In this document: one piece after another, positions 41,160 through 49,945 of the stretch | Position numbering within the stretch: the stretch's first letter is position 1 | How the letters are laid out: each line of letters begins with the position of its first letter | Assembly: GCA_902835305.1 (NCBI GenBank) | Contig: CADFMD010000004.1 | Span: 124,001 to 188,000, forward strand | DNA length: 64,000 bases | From: Coriobacteriaceae bacterium | GTDB lineage: Bacteria > Actinomycetota > Coriobacteriia > Coriobacteriales > Coriobacteriaceae | Direction: 5' to 3' | Notes under the pieces: generated by a model | What the model saw: the letters and a program-made list of their open reading frames with translations, nothing else | Database searches by the model: none | What the model was told of the DNA's origin: nothing | Made by a program: the position numbers and the translations under genes

Positions 41160-41951
41160 TTACTCCTCGTCGTCCTCGTCGTCCGAGAACAGGTCCAGAC
41201 GGCTCACGAACAGGCCCTCCTTGCCCTCGCGCGCGGTAATGACCACGCGAGCGATGGCGAGCGAAATCTCGTAGAGCGAGAGCAGGGCGCCATACATGAG
41301 ACCCAGCGTAACGGGCGAGCCGTCGGGCGTAATCACAGCCGAACCCACGAGCAGGCCTACGTACACGTAGCGCCAGGCGCTGCGGAAGGCCGCATAGGAC
41401 ACGATGTGGAAAACGGACAGGTAGAAGATGATGAGCGGCAGCTCAAACGCCACACCAAAGCCGATCATAAAGAGCAGCTCCATGTTGACGTAGTTCTCCA
41501 GATCGGGCAACGCCGTAGCGACAGCCGAGGTCTCGCCGATGAGCCACTCAAAGCCCGCCGGGATGATGATGAAGTAGCAGAAGATGGCACCCAGGAAGAA
41601 CAGCACCGTCGAGGCGAGCACCGTGGGCACAACCCACTTGCGCTCGTTGGGGCGCAGTGCCGGCAGGAAAAATGCCAGAATCTGCCAGATGATCATGGGC
41701 GTGCACATGACCACGGCCATCTTGATGGCAAGCGAGAAGCGCAGGCCAAAGCCGCCGAGCGTGGTGGTGATGTAAAACTTACCGTCCGGCACAAAGGAGC
41801 GGATGGGGTCCTCAAGAATATCGAGCACCACGGGCGTGGCAAAGTACAGCACGATGGCGGCGGCAAACACCGAAACGACCACGATGGTCAGGCGGCGACG
41901 GAGCTCTCCCAGGTGATCGAAGAGCGGCATGCGCGCAGGTCCGATCGGCAT
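41160..41951 (-). CDS. tatC: Sec-independent translocase TatC
   Basis: A 263-residue protein with six membrane helices. The N-terminal signature is MPLFDHLGELRRRL, preceded by seven residues. FGLRFSLAIKMAVV and the conserved F-E-L-P motif (GVAFELPLIIF) are present. It ends in an acidic tail (LFSDDEDDEE). It binds twin-arginine signal peptides. The ATG at 41951 overlaps the tatA stop in TAATG. Confidence 0.95.
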   Translation of the reverse strand: MPIGPARMPLFDHLGELRRRLTIVVVSVFAAAIVLYFATPVVLDILEDPIRSFVPDGKFYITTTLGGFGLRFSLAIKMAVVMCTPMIIWQILAFFLPALRPNERKWVVPTVLASTVLFFLGAIFCYFIIIPAGFEWLIGETSAVATALPDLENYVNMELLFMIGFGVAFELPLIIFYLSVFHIVSYAAFRSAWRYVYVGLLVGSAVITPDGSPVTLGLMYGALLSLYEISLAIARVVITAREGKEGLFVSRLDLFSDDEDDEE

Positions 41952-42523
41952 TACTCATCGCCTCCCTTCGGGGCGTCGGCGGCAGCAGCCTCGGCATCGT
42001 CCTCGACCTCGAGCTCGCGAGCGAGCTGGTCGACGACGGCCTTGCGCTTGCGGGGACGACGGGCGTAGAGGTCAGCCGTCGTGGGCTCTGCCGGCTCGGG
42101 CTCGGGCTCTGCAGCAGGCTCGGGCTCGACGGCAGCAGCAGGCTCTGTACCCTCGGCCTCATCAACAGCGCCTTCGCCCTCAGCAGCACCCTCGCTTGCG
42201 GCCTTCTCGGCAGCAAGACGGGCGCGACGCTCGGCAAAGGTCTCCTTCTTGGCGGGCGCTGCCGTCTCGGCGACATCCTCGTCCACATCGGAATCGTCGT
42301 CGGTCGCAGCAGTCTTCTTGGGCTTGACCGGGGCCGACGCGGCCTCGCTCACCGGATCGATAATCTCGGACTGAACAACGGCCGTCATCTTTTCCTGCGT
42401 CTCGCGGAACTGACGGATGGCACGGCCGATCGTGCGGCCCATCTGCGGGAGCTTATCCGGGCCAAACAGCAAAAAGCCGAAGACCACGATGATCGCGAGC
42501 TCACCCTCTCCAATACCAAACAC
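41951..42523 (-). CDS. TatA/TatB-family translocase subunit with long acidic tail
   Basis: A 190-residue protein. An N-terminal hydrophobic helix (ELAIIVVFGFLLFGPDKLPQ) with the F-G-P hinge is followed by an amphipathic helix (GRTIGRAIRQFRETQEK). The remaining 140 residues are Ala/Glu/Pro-rich, unusually long for TatA, closer to TatB. The likely start is GTG at 42523, with GGAGG upstream; an ATG two bases off is out of frame. Only one TatA/B-type gene is seen next to tatC, so it may serve both roles. Confidence 0.88.
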   Translation of the reverse strand: MFGIGEGELAIIVVFGFLLFGPDKLPQMGRTIGRAIRQFRETQEKMTAVVQSEIIDPVSEAASAPVKPKKTAATDDDSDVDEDVAETAAPAKKETFAERRARLAAEKAASEGAAEGEGAVDEAEGTEPAAAVEPEPAAEPEPEPAEPTTADLYARRPRKRKAVVDQLARELEVEDDAEAAAADAPKGGDE

Positions 42524-42676
42524 ACATACCTCCAAGGCTCGATGTGAGTCGAGCCCGCACCGCGCCATTCGGCCGGAACTCGTCTATTCATTCGGTCAAG
42601 TATAGCGCCCGGACGCCAAAACGTCCGAGCGCATCACAAACATATGCCAAACGGCACGCCCTTTTGGGGGCAAAGA

Positions 42677-42991
42677 TTATGCAGCGGTGATCGAAATCTC
42701 CTGGTCGACGCCCAACAGCTGAACCACGCGCATCACCGGGGGCTGCACGTTGACGCAGCTAAAACGCTTACCATGATCAGCTGCGTGGTGTGCGGCGCCC
42801 ACAAGCACGCCAATGCCCGTCGAATCGATGTAGCTCACCTGGGCAAAATCGAGCTCAACGGCCTCAGTGGGCTGCTCGAGCGCCAGGTCGATGGCATTGC
42901 GCAGGCTATCGGCGTTAGAGATATCGATCTCACCGGTCACCTTAATGGTGTAGAGCTCTGGCGTGGGGTTGGTGGAAATACCCAAATCCAT
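42677..42991 (-). CDS. STAS-domain anti-sigma factor antagonist
   Basis: A 104-residue single STAS domain of the SpoIIAA/RsbV type. The phosphorylatable Ser lies in VSYIDSTGIGVLVGA. Such proteins release a sigma factor from its anti-sigma kinase when dephosphorylated. No kinase or sigma gene is adjacent, so its partner is encoded elsewhere. It is separated from the aminotransferase by about 65 bases and probably has its own promoter. Confidence 0.9.
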   Translation of the reverse strand: MDLGISTNPTPELYTIKVTGEIDISNADSLRNAIDLALEQPTEAVELDFAQVSYIDSTGIGVLVGAAHHAADHGKRFSCVNVQPPVMRVVQLLGVDQEISITAA

Positions 42992-43057
42992 GTATACGCT
43001 CCTTTACGTATCGAAAGTGCGGATAGTACTAGGCGCGGACTTGCGGGGCCCTACGCG

Positions 43058-44362
43058 TTAGGCGCGCTCGGCACGCGCAAGCTCGGCAGCGACGAGCTTG
43101 ACAGCCAGCACCAGCACATCGAGCGCAGCCTCCAGGTCCTCGACCGTGGGATAGCTCGGCGCGATGCGGATGTTGGTGTCGCGCGGATCCTTGCCATAAG
43201 GCCAGGTGGCACCAGCCGGCGTGAGCTTGACGCCCAGGTCGGCACAAAGCGCGGCGACCTTCTGGGCCGAGCCCTCGGGGCCATCGAAACTCACAAAGTA
43301 GCCGCCATGGGGATGAGTCCAAGTGGCGCAGCCCGTGTTACCCAAGCCCTCGGTGAGTTTACGCTCAACGGCCTCAAAGCGCGGGCGCAGGAACTCGGCA
43401 TGCTTTTTCATGTGCTCCTTGACCGCCTCGATGGTGGGAAGGAAACGCACGTGACGCAGCTGGTTGAGCTTATCGGCGCTAATAAGACCGGCCTTCAGGC
43501 GCTTGGAGAACTCGGCGATGACCGCGGGGCTCGCACCGATAAAGCCGATGCCGGCGCCCGGGAAGGTGATCTTGGACGTCGAGGCAAAGGCCACCACGCG
43601 ATCCTCGGTGCCCGCCGCGCGAGCGAGGTCAAAGATATTTGCGAGCTCGTCGGTCTCGTCGTACAGGTCGTGCACGCAGTAAGCGTTGTCCCAGAAGATG
43701 CAGAAATCGGGCGCGGCCGTGGGCATCTCGACCAAGCGGCGCACAGTGTCCTCGCTAAAGGTGATGCCCGTGGGGTTGGAATACTTGGGCACGCACCAGA
43801 TACCCTTGATGGAATCGTCGGCGGCAACCAGGCGCTCGATCTCGTCCATGTCGGGGCCGTTGTCGGTCATCGCGACGGGGACGTTCTCGATGCCCAGATC
43901 GGCGGTGATGCCAAAGTGGCGATCGTAGCCGGGAACAGGGCACAGGAACTTGACCTTCTTGCCGTCGTGCGCTGCCTCGTAAGCCTCCCAAGGGTCGCTG
44001 CCGCACGAGCCGCAACGCCAGAACATACCGGCGATATCGTGCTCGATCAGCAGGCTCGATGAGCCCAGTACGAGCGTCTGCTCGGCAGGACAACCCAGGA
44101 ACTCCCCCGCCAGCTTGCGTGCCGAGGGAATGCCCTCAAAGCAGCCGTAGTTGGAGCAGTCGACGTTGCCGTCATGCAGATCGGCATCGGCATTGAGGAT
44201 ATCGAGCATGGGTCGAGAGATGTCCACCTGGGAGGGCGACGGCTTGCCGCGGGCCATGTCGAGCGCCAGGCCCTTGGCCTTGACCTCGGCGACCTCGGCT
44301 TTGAGCGCCTCGATGGCGGCATCGAGTTCGGTGGTTTCCATCTTCTGGTAGATCGTCTGCAT
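43058..44362 (-). CDS. PLP-dependent aminotransferase, aspartate aminotransferase-like (type Ic)
   Basis: A 434-residue class I/II fold enzyme. Features: GLALDMARGKPSPSQVDISR, NYGCFEGIPSARKLAGEFLG, the PVPGYDRHFGI loop, KYSNPTGITFSE and the PLP-binding Lys in FASTSKITFPGAGIGF. NIRIAPSYP holds the substrate-carboxylate Arg. The pattern matches the actinobacterial/firmicute aspartate aminotransferase subgroup (Asp_aminotransf). Exact amino-acid specificity cannot be read from sequence. Confidence 0.88.
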   Translation of the reverse strand: MQTIYQKMETTELDAAIEALKAEVAEVKAKGLALDMARGKPSPSQVDISRPMLDILNADADLHDGNVDCSNYGCFEGIPSARKLAGEFLGCPAEQTLVLGSSSLLIEHDIAGMFWRCGSCGSDPWEAYEAAHDGKKVKFLCPVPGYDRHFGITADLGIENVPVAMTDNGPDMDEIERLVAADDSIKGIWCVPKYSNPTGITFSEDTVRRLVEMPTAAPDFCIFWDNAYCVHDLYDETDELANIFDLARAAGTEDRVVAFASTSKITFPGAGIGFIGASPAVIAEFSKRLKAGLISADKLNQLRHVRFLPTIEAVKEHMKKHAEFLRPRFEAVERKLTEGLGNTGCATWTHPHGGYFVSFDGPEGSAQKVAALCADLGVKLTPAGATWPYGKDPRDTNIRIAPSYPTVEDLEAALDVLVLAVKLVAAELARAERA

Positions 44363-44512
44363 GGGGTGCGACCTTTCGCGAAGCGGTACGTTGCAGTTCG
44401 TCTAAGTATAGACCGCCATCGTCGCAACGTTATGAAGCCGTGATAGATTAAGTTCATCGCAATCAATTACGAATCGCCGCGCATGCCGGCGTGGGGCGCC
44501 CAAGGAGGCACT

Positions 44513-44767
44513 ATGGAGTACGGATCGTTTCAGGCCGAGGAATTCGGCGACTTGCAGCGCCTGGTCGACGGACTGTTTTACGACCGCCACGCCATCGACC
44601 GCCTGGATCTGATCGTACAGGCCGAAATCTTGGACCTGGCGCCCGACCTCATGGAAATCGTGAACCTTTTGCCGCCCGGCTACTACGACCGCCAGTCACT
44701 TTGCGACCAGCTCAACTCCGCCTTGGCCGCCCACGGCTGGGGCGCCGTCTACGGCACCGTGGAATAA
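44513..44767 (+). CDS. Small conserved-looking hypothetical protein, 84 aa
   Basis: A short soluble acidic protein with MEYGSFQAEEFGDLQRLVDG and a C-terminal PPGYYDRQSLCDQL and GWGAVYGTV. It has a very good ribosome binding site (AAGGAGG, 5 bases before the ATG) and coding-like composition, so it is probably real. I do not recognise a family. It is divergent from the aminotransferase gene. Confidence 0.7.
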   Translation: MEYGSFQAEEFGDLQRLVDGLFYDRHAIDRLDLIVQAEILDLAPDLMEIVNLLPPGYYDRQSLCDQLNSALAAHGWGAVYGTVE

Positions 44768-44826
44768 GCCTCGAGGCCGGCATTTGGCCCGTTTCCCGAC
44801 CCTGGCGAGGCTTGTTTTAGGGCTTG

Positions 44827-45054
44827 TGGCCAAAAAAGGGCAAATATGAGTACTGTCACCTTTTTAGTAGCAGCGTTTCTTGGTCGAAATCGGCAAAACT
44901 CGACTTGAAACTCCCTAATCACCGTCAGCTAGCGCCAAATTGGAAGTCGATGGTCACTCATTAACGTACAGTTCTTATAACTTTGTTCATTATTTTCCGC
45001 ACCTAAAATGATACGCCGTTTGTGACAGTACTCACAAACGGCGTTTTTTGACCA
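44827..45054. mobile_element. Second, diverged MITE-like element
   Basis: The left end TGGCCAAAAAAGGGCAAATA, then TGAGTACTGTCACC and TTTTTAGTAGCAG, matches the left end of the element at 30275 with few changes. At the right, GTGACAGTACTCA (45022-45034) and TTTTTTGACCA resemble its other end, but the arm between has diverged. The 150-bp core is AT-rich and has no ORF. Confidence 0.62.
45014..45049 (+). terminator. Terminator-like hairpin in the right end of the element
   Basis: CGCCGTTTGTGA and TCACAAACGGCG form a perfect 12-bp stem around CAGTAC, followed by TTTTTT. It would end transcription running on the plus strand from 44.5 kb. Confidence 0.8.
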
Positions 45055-45139
45055 CTGGCGTGTCTGGCAGGCGGCAAGCACCGCCCGAATCCGCATTTTG
45101 AACGCGCCCGAATCGGTTCTGGAGCCGGTTTTCGCGCTC

Positions 45140-46498
45140 TTACTCGTCTTTGGGCGAGGGATGCTTGCAGACCACGCTCATGTAGATCATGCCGAGCACG
45201 GCTGCGGTGACCGAACCGGCGAGAATAGCGGCCTTGGCTGCAAGAACCTCAAACTGGGCCGTCGGGAAGGCAAGGCCGCTGATGAGAATCGACATGGTAA
45301 AGCCGATACCGCCCAGAATGCCCACGCCGGCAATCATGTGCCAGTTGACATTGTGCGGCAGCTCGCAGGCCTTAAGCTTAACCAGGGCAAACGTCATACC
45401 AAAGATGCCGATCGGCTTGCCCAGCAGCATGCCAAAGTACACGCCGAGCGTCACCGGATCGGTGAGCAGCGTGCTCATGTCCACGCCCACTAAGCGAACC
45501 TGAGCGTTTACGAACGCAAAGATCGGCAGGATCACAAAGTTGACCGGCGTGGAGATCAGACGCTCCATGCGGATAAGCGGCGGGGTCACGCGGTGCATGA
45601 CGCGCTCGACCTTGGTAGTCGAGACGGTAAAGTCATGCTGGCCCAGGATGTGTGCCTCGTCGTCGTAGCGATCATCGAGCAGCGGCAGGCACTCGCCCAA
45701 CCAATCGGTGAGGCTATCGAGCTTGACACCGCACTTGGCCGGGATGGTAAAGGCCAAGATGACGCCAGCAAGCGTAGCGTGCACGCCGCTCTTGAACATG
45801 CAGAACCACAACAGCAGACCCAGTACCGAATACGGGGCAAGGCGGTAGTGCTGCGTCTTGTTGAGCCACACGAGCGCGCAGGTCACAAGCGCGGCGGCGC
45901 CCAACCAAAACGGATTGGGGCTCTGACCGTAGAAGATGGCGATGGCGGCGATGGAGATGAGGTCGTCGGCGATGGCGAGCGTCGAGAAGAACACGCGCAC
46001 GCCGTTGGGCACGCGATTGCCCAAAAGCGACAGCACGCCCAGCGCAAAGGCAATATCGGTTGCCATGGGGATGGCCCAACCGTTGCGGGCACCGGCATGG
46101 TTAAAGATCAGGTAGATGCAGGCGGGAACGACAACGCCGCCCACGGCCGCCAGCATGGGAAGCATGGCCTGACGCGGATTCTTGAGCTCACCGACCGTCA
46201 TCTCGTACTTAAGCTCGATGCCCACCAACAAAAAGAAAATCGCCATGAGGAAGTCGTTGACGAAAAGCTCAACGGTGAGACCGGCCGTAAGGTTGCCCAG
46301 ACCCACATACAGCGGGGTCTCCAAAAAGTGATGGATGGCCTCGTAGGCATCGGTATTGGCGCAAATGACGGCGGCGATGGCGGCGAAGACCATGACGGCG
46401 GCGGAAATCGTACCGTTCTCGGCGATGCGCTCCCAGATGTCGTGACGTTCAAAGCGCTTGCGCTCACGAACGTTGAACAGCTGCTCAGTTGCTGCCAT
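45140..46498 (-). CDS. nhaA: Na+/H+ antiporter NhaA
   Basis: A 452-residue membrane antiporter, longer than E. coli NhaA because of a central cytoplasmic segment near residues 265-300. The signatures are FLLVGIELKYE, WAIPMATDIAFALGVLSLL and LAIADDLISIAAIAIFY, where the paired Asp residues form the ion site. It exchanges sodium for protons. The start has AAAGGAGC upstream. Likely monocistronic. Confidence 0.95.
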   Translation of the reverse strand: MAATEQLFNVRERKRFERHDIWERIAENGTISAAVMVFAAIAAVICANTDAYEAIHHFLETPLYVGLGNLTAGLTVELFVNDFLMAIFFLLVGIELKYEMTVGELKNPRQAMLPMLAAVGGVVVPACIYLIFNHAGARNGWAIPMATDIAFALGVLSLLGNRVPNGVRVFFSTLAIADDLISIAAIAIFYGQSPNPFWLGAAALVTCALVWLNKTQHYRLAPYSVLGLLLWFCMFKSGVHATLAGVILAFTIPAKCGVKLDSLTDWLGECLPLLDDRYDDEAHILGQHDFTVSTTKVERVMHRVTPPLIRMERLISTPVNFVILPIFAFVNAQVRLVGVDMSTLLTDPVTLGVYFGMLLGKPIGIFGMTFALVKLKACELPHNVNWHMIAGVGILGGIGFTMSILISGLAFPTAQFEVLAAKAAILAGSVTAAVLGMIYMSVVCKHPSPKDE

Positions 46499-46704
46499 GG
46501 GCGGCTCCTTTCACGGGAAAGCTCCCGTCTTAAAAAAGCACGGCCCGCCCAAGTGGCGGCGCCGCGCTCTAACGTATTACGCTTGCATCTAGCCTACCCT
46601 GCACGACAAGCACGCAGGCGTGGCCGAAAAGCGGAACCACAGGTTGAACATTATTTGCTCAACGGCACGGGCACGCCTGTCCAAGAGACGACGCGGCGCC
46701 GTGC

Positions 46705-46748
46705 ACAAAAAACGACCGGAGCGCGGGACGTCCGCGATCCGGTCGTGG
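46705..46748 (-). terminator. Terminator of ppaC
   Basis: On the minus strand CGACCGGATCGCGG and CCGCGCTCCGGTCG arms are followed by TTTTTTG, about 20 bases past the ppaC stop. Confidence 0.9.
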
Positions 46749-46765
46749 CGTTTGGTCAACTAAAC

Positions 46766-47689
46766 CTAGCAGGCGGCCATGATGGGGGCAGCGACCTGCT
46801 TCTTACGGGAGAGGACACCCGGCATCCAGACGCCGTCGTGCTCGTCGGCAATGCCCAGGCCCTTCTGAGCGGCCTCGGTCTCGCCCTCGAGCAGGACCTG
46901 CGAGCCCTCCTCCATGATGTCGGTGATGCACAGGACAATGCCATCGGCACCCTTCTCGGCGGCGTAGGCACGCATGGCCTCGCGAATCTCGTCGATCATG
47001 CCGAGCGCACGACTCTTGTCGACGGTCTCGTACTGGCCGATGAGCAGCTTCTTGCCGGCGGGCTCGAACATCTTGATGTCGTTGCCGACCATCTCGGCTG
47101 CGGTGAAGGAGCCGGACGGACGGGTGAGGAAGACCTCCATGCCAAACTTGACCGGGTCGACACCCACCTGCTCGCCGAGCTTGGCGGCGACGGCGCGGTC
47201 GACATCGGTGGTGGTGGGACTCTTGAGCATGAGCGTGTCGGTCATCATGGCCGAGAGCAGCAGCTTGGCCTGGACGTCGGAAAGCTCAACGCCGAGCACG
47301 CCGGCGAGCTTGGTGACGATGGTGCAGCTGGAACCCCAGGGCAGGCAGATGTAGTGCAGCGGGCCGGCGGTCTCGAAATCGCCGATGCGGTGATGATCGA
47401 CGACGCCAAAGACCGTGGCGTCCTTAAGGCCGGCGACAGACTGGGCGGACTCGTTGTGGTCGGTGAGGACGACGAGCTGGCCGGCCTCGACGGACTCGAT
47501 CACGCGGGGCTCGGCAATGCCGGCGTCGGCAAGCAGCTTGGCGGACTCGGCCGGAAGCTGACCAAGGGCGCAGGCCTCGTAGGTGTTGCCGGCATACTCA
47601 ACCTGGTTGAGCAGCTGGGACAGGACGACGGCGCTCATGATGGCGTCATTATCGGGGTTCTGGTGACCAAAGACAAGAACGTTTGCCAT
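46766..47689 (-). CDS. ppaC: Manganese-dependent inorganic pyrophosphatase
   Basis: A 307-residue family II pyrophosphatase. The N-terminal DHH domain has VFGHQNPDNDAIMSA and the VVDHHRIGDF motif, with MMTDTLMLKSPTTT. The C-terminal DHHA2 domain ends with PGVLSRKKQVAAP, the SRKKQ substrate motif. It hydrolyses pyrophosphate in the cytoplasm. No CBS domains. GGAGGATAT precedes the start. Confidence 0.96.
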   Translation of the reverse strand: MANVLVFGHQNPDNDAIMSAVVLSQLLNQVEYAGNTYEACALGQLPAESAKLLADAGIAEPRVIESVEAGQLVVLTDHNESAQSVAGLKDATVFGVVDHHRIGDFETAGPLHYICLPWGSSCTIVTKLAGVLGVELSDVQAKLLLSAMMTDTLMLKSPTTTDVDRAVAAKLGEQVGVDPVKFGMEVFLTRPSGSFTAAEMVGNDIKMFEPAGKKLLIGQYETVDKSRALGMIDEIREAMRAYAAEKGADGIVLCITDIMEEGSQVLLEGETEAAQKGLGIADEHDGVWMPGVLSRKKQVAAPIMAAC

Positions 47690-47822
47690 GGATATCCTCC
47701 ACTTGATATGTGTACTTGGACGTAGCTATGGTAGCACGCCGATGCCGAGCCTTCGCAGACGGAAGGGGCACGGCATATTTTGGGGCAGGCATGGAGGCCA
47801 AGGCTGTCCTTTTTGCGCCATG

Positions 47823-47853
47823 TTGGTGCAAAGTAACCTGCCCCCCCTTGCAC
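47823..47853. repeat. Dispersed repeat TTGGTGCAAAGTAACCTG, hairpin after the ROK gene
   Basis: TTGGTGCAAAGTAACCTG at 47823-47840 is identical in reverse orientation to 54216-54233. Here GGTGCAA and TTGCACC also pair around a C-run, giving a hairpin at the ROK gene's 3' end. Confidence 0.7.
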
Positions 47854-47856
47854 CAG

Positions 47857-48810
47857 CTATTTGCCGGCGGCGCGCAGGGCTACGTAGGCGGCACCGATGA
47901 TGCCGGCGTCGTTGCCGAGCGAAGCGACCTTAATGGGCGTCTCGCGCGAGGCGGAGAGCGCGTACTGCTTAAAGTGCTCGCGGACCTTGTCGAGGTAGAC
48001 ATCGGCCGAAGCGGAAGCACCGCCGCCGATCAGGAACATCTCGGGATCGACCACGTTGGCAATAAGCGCCAGGGCGCGGCCGAGATAGTCGGCCATGGTA
48101 TCGGCCGCGGCCAGCGCGAGCTTGTCGCCCTCGCGGCAGGCCTGGAACACGTCCTTGGAATCGGAGGGGCCGGTCAGCTCGATGGGCTCGACGCCCGCCT
48201 TTTCGCACTCGGCAAGGTAGTTGCTCACCACGCCGGTGGCGCTGGAATACTGCTCCAGATGGCCATGGCCGCCGCAGCCGCAGGTGCGCTCCTCGTCGGG
48301 GTTCAGGCACATGTGGCCAATCTCGCCGCCGGCGCCCACAACGCCTGATACCACGTCGCCGTTAACGATAACGCCGCCGCCCACGCCGGTACCAATGGTG
48401 ACCATCACCACGTTCTGTACGCCCTTGGCAGAGCCGAGCCAGGCCTCGCCCATGGCAGCGGCGTTGGCATCGTTCTCGTACTTAACGACCGCGTCGGGGC
48501 AGTGCTCCTGAATGGCGACTCTCAGCTCGGGCAGGTTAATGGCAATGTTGGCCTTGACCTTGGCATCGCCCGATGCCGGGATGGGGCACGGAACGGCCAG
48601 ACCAATGCCCGCCACAAAGGCACGCGGAATCTGGGCCTTGGCGACCACCTGGTCGATAGCTTCGGTCACCGCGGCAAAGCCCGCAGCGTCAACGATGGGA
48701 GGCGTGGGCACGCTGGCCTTGGCCAGCAGGTTGCCGTCCTCGTCGAACAGGCCCTCCTTAACCGAAGTGCCGCCGACGTCAATGCCGATGTAGTACTGCT
48801 TAGGTTCCAT
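47857..48810 (-). CDS. ROK-family sugar kinase (glucokinase-like)
   Basis: A 317-residue ROK kinase. The phosphate loop is YIGIDVGGTSVKEGLFD, the catalytic Asp lies in YENDANAAAMGE, and the zinc motif is the HMCLNPDEERTCGCGGHGHLEQ region. VTIGTGVGGGVIVNG and GEIGH fit the family. Glucokinase is the best guess; N-acetyl-hexosamine kinase is possible. The start at 48810 has AAAGGCGGG upstream; a longer frame to 48876 is not supported. Confidence 0.9.
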   Translation of the reverse strand: MEPKQYYIGIDVGGTSVKEGLFDEDGNLLAKASVPTPPIVDAAGFAAVTEAIDQVVAKAQIPRAFVAGIGLAVPCPIPASGDAKVKANIAINLPELRVAIQEHCPDAVVKYENDANAAAMGEAWLGSAKGVQNVVMVTIGTGVGGGVIVNGDVVSGVVGAGGEIGHMCLNPDEERTCGCGGHGHLEQYSSATGVVSNYLAECEKAGVEPIELTGPSDSKDVFQACREGDKLALAAADTMADYLGRALALIANVVDPEMFLIGGGASASADVYLDKVREHFKQYALSASRETPIKVASLGNDAGIIGAAYVALRAAGK

Positions 48811-49150
48811 GGGAGCCCGCCTTTCTCGTTTAAACATTGCTTGTATGGTACCGCTCCCCAGGCAAAAACCTGCCAAAAAGGGACAGGTTTGTTTTGGCGG
48901 GTTTTATCTGGGGAAACTCAAAGCATGAGATTCGGTTCGCTGGGCGGCAAAACAGCCCAGCCCCGTCCTCGAGCCAATCAATTTGCTCAATACCACATTA
49001 TTCGAGTGCATATTCATTTAGAGCGCTCTAGTTTTTAAAGAGAAGCGTTTTTTAATTAAACCTTTCTCGAACTTTTCAAAAACGCAATAGGAATGCTTAG
49101 GTGTTGACTATACTTTCTTCTGTACTCAATCAAGCCGGAAAGGAGGTTCC
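48811..49150. promoter_or_regulatory. ROK/GntR intergenic region
   Basis: GCCAAAA-N13-TTTTGGC (48874-48899) is a hyphenated palindrome near the ROK start. TAGAGCGCTCTA at 49019-49030 is a perfect 12-bp palindrome and may be an operator. TTGACT at 49104-49109 is a candidate -35 for the GntR gene, without a clear -10. Confidence 0.4.
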
Positions 49151-49870
49151 ATGATTCCCAAATACGAGGCGATAGCTGCAGATATCCGTCGAAGCATCGA
49201 GGATGGCGCTCTTAAACCGGGCGACAAGCTACCCACCGTCGTTGAGTTCTGCGAGCTCTATAGCGTTTCCAAGATCACCGTCAAGCGCGCGATCGAGCAG
49301 ATCACCGAGGAGGGTCTTGTTACCAGCCGTCGCGGGTCGGGCACCTACGTTAAGGACACGGCGGGTCTTCCCGACCAGGCGTTTTTCCAGGGCAAAAACG
49401 ACCGCGCCCAGGGCTTTTCGTATGAGCACCGCGGGGAGAAGGTGACCTCGGTGGTCTACGATTTCTCGATTGTCAATCCACCAGCGGACGTCGCAACTCA
49501 GCTGGGAATTGCCGAGGACGACTTTGCCTATCACATCGTGCGCGTGCGCCAGGTCGACGAGAAGCCCATCGTCATCGAGTACACCTACATGCCTCTCGAG
49601 CTGATACCGGGCCTTAAAAAGAAGGACCTATACGGATCGGTCTATAGCTTTATCCGCGAGCAATGCGGGCTGAAGATTTCGAGCTTCCACCGCACCATCC
49701 GCGCCGTGGCGGCAACCGAGGAAGAGGCCGAGCGTCTGGGCACCAAACCCGGCGCTCCCCTGCTCGAACTCAACCAGATTGGCTTTTTGGATAGCGGCAA
49801 CGCCTTTGAGTACTCGATTTCGCGCAACGTCGGCGACCGCTTTGAGCTGCACAACGTAACGTTGGCATAG
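49151..49870 (+). CDS. GntR-family regulator (HutC/UTRA type)
   Basis: A 239-residue regulator with winged helix at residues 3-70 (KLPTVVEFCELYSVSKITVK, then VTSRRGSGTYVKD) and a UTRA ligand domain (YHIVRVRQVDEKPIVIEYTY; ending FEYSISRNVGDRFELH). It is 75 bases upstream of manA on the same strand, so it probably regulates a hexose or hexosamine system including manA. Its ligand is unknown. The start has AAAGGAGG upstream. Confidence 0.9.
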   Translation: MIPKYEAIAADIRRSIEDGALKPGDKLPTVVEFCELYSVSKITVKRAIEQITEEGLVTSRRGSGTYVKDTAGLPDQAFFQGKNDRAQGFSYEHRGEKVTSVVYDFSIVNPPADVATQLGIAEDDFAYHIVRVRQVDEKPIVIEYTYMPLELIPGLKKKDLYGSVYSFIREQCGLKISSFHRTIRAVAATEEEAERLGTKPGAPLLELNQIGFLDSGNAFEYSISRNVGDRFELHNVTLA

Positions 49871-49945
49871 GTTTTTGTAGTCATGCGGGCGCTCGTTATG
49901 ACTCGATTAGAGCGGGCGGCCGCGCAACACCATGGGAGTATGAAC

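Noticed and set aside
45593..47725. 710-codon plus-strand open frame
   Set aside because: It is antisense to nhaA and ppaC and has low-complexity His/Gly/Asp-rich translation typical of a shadow frame.
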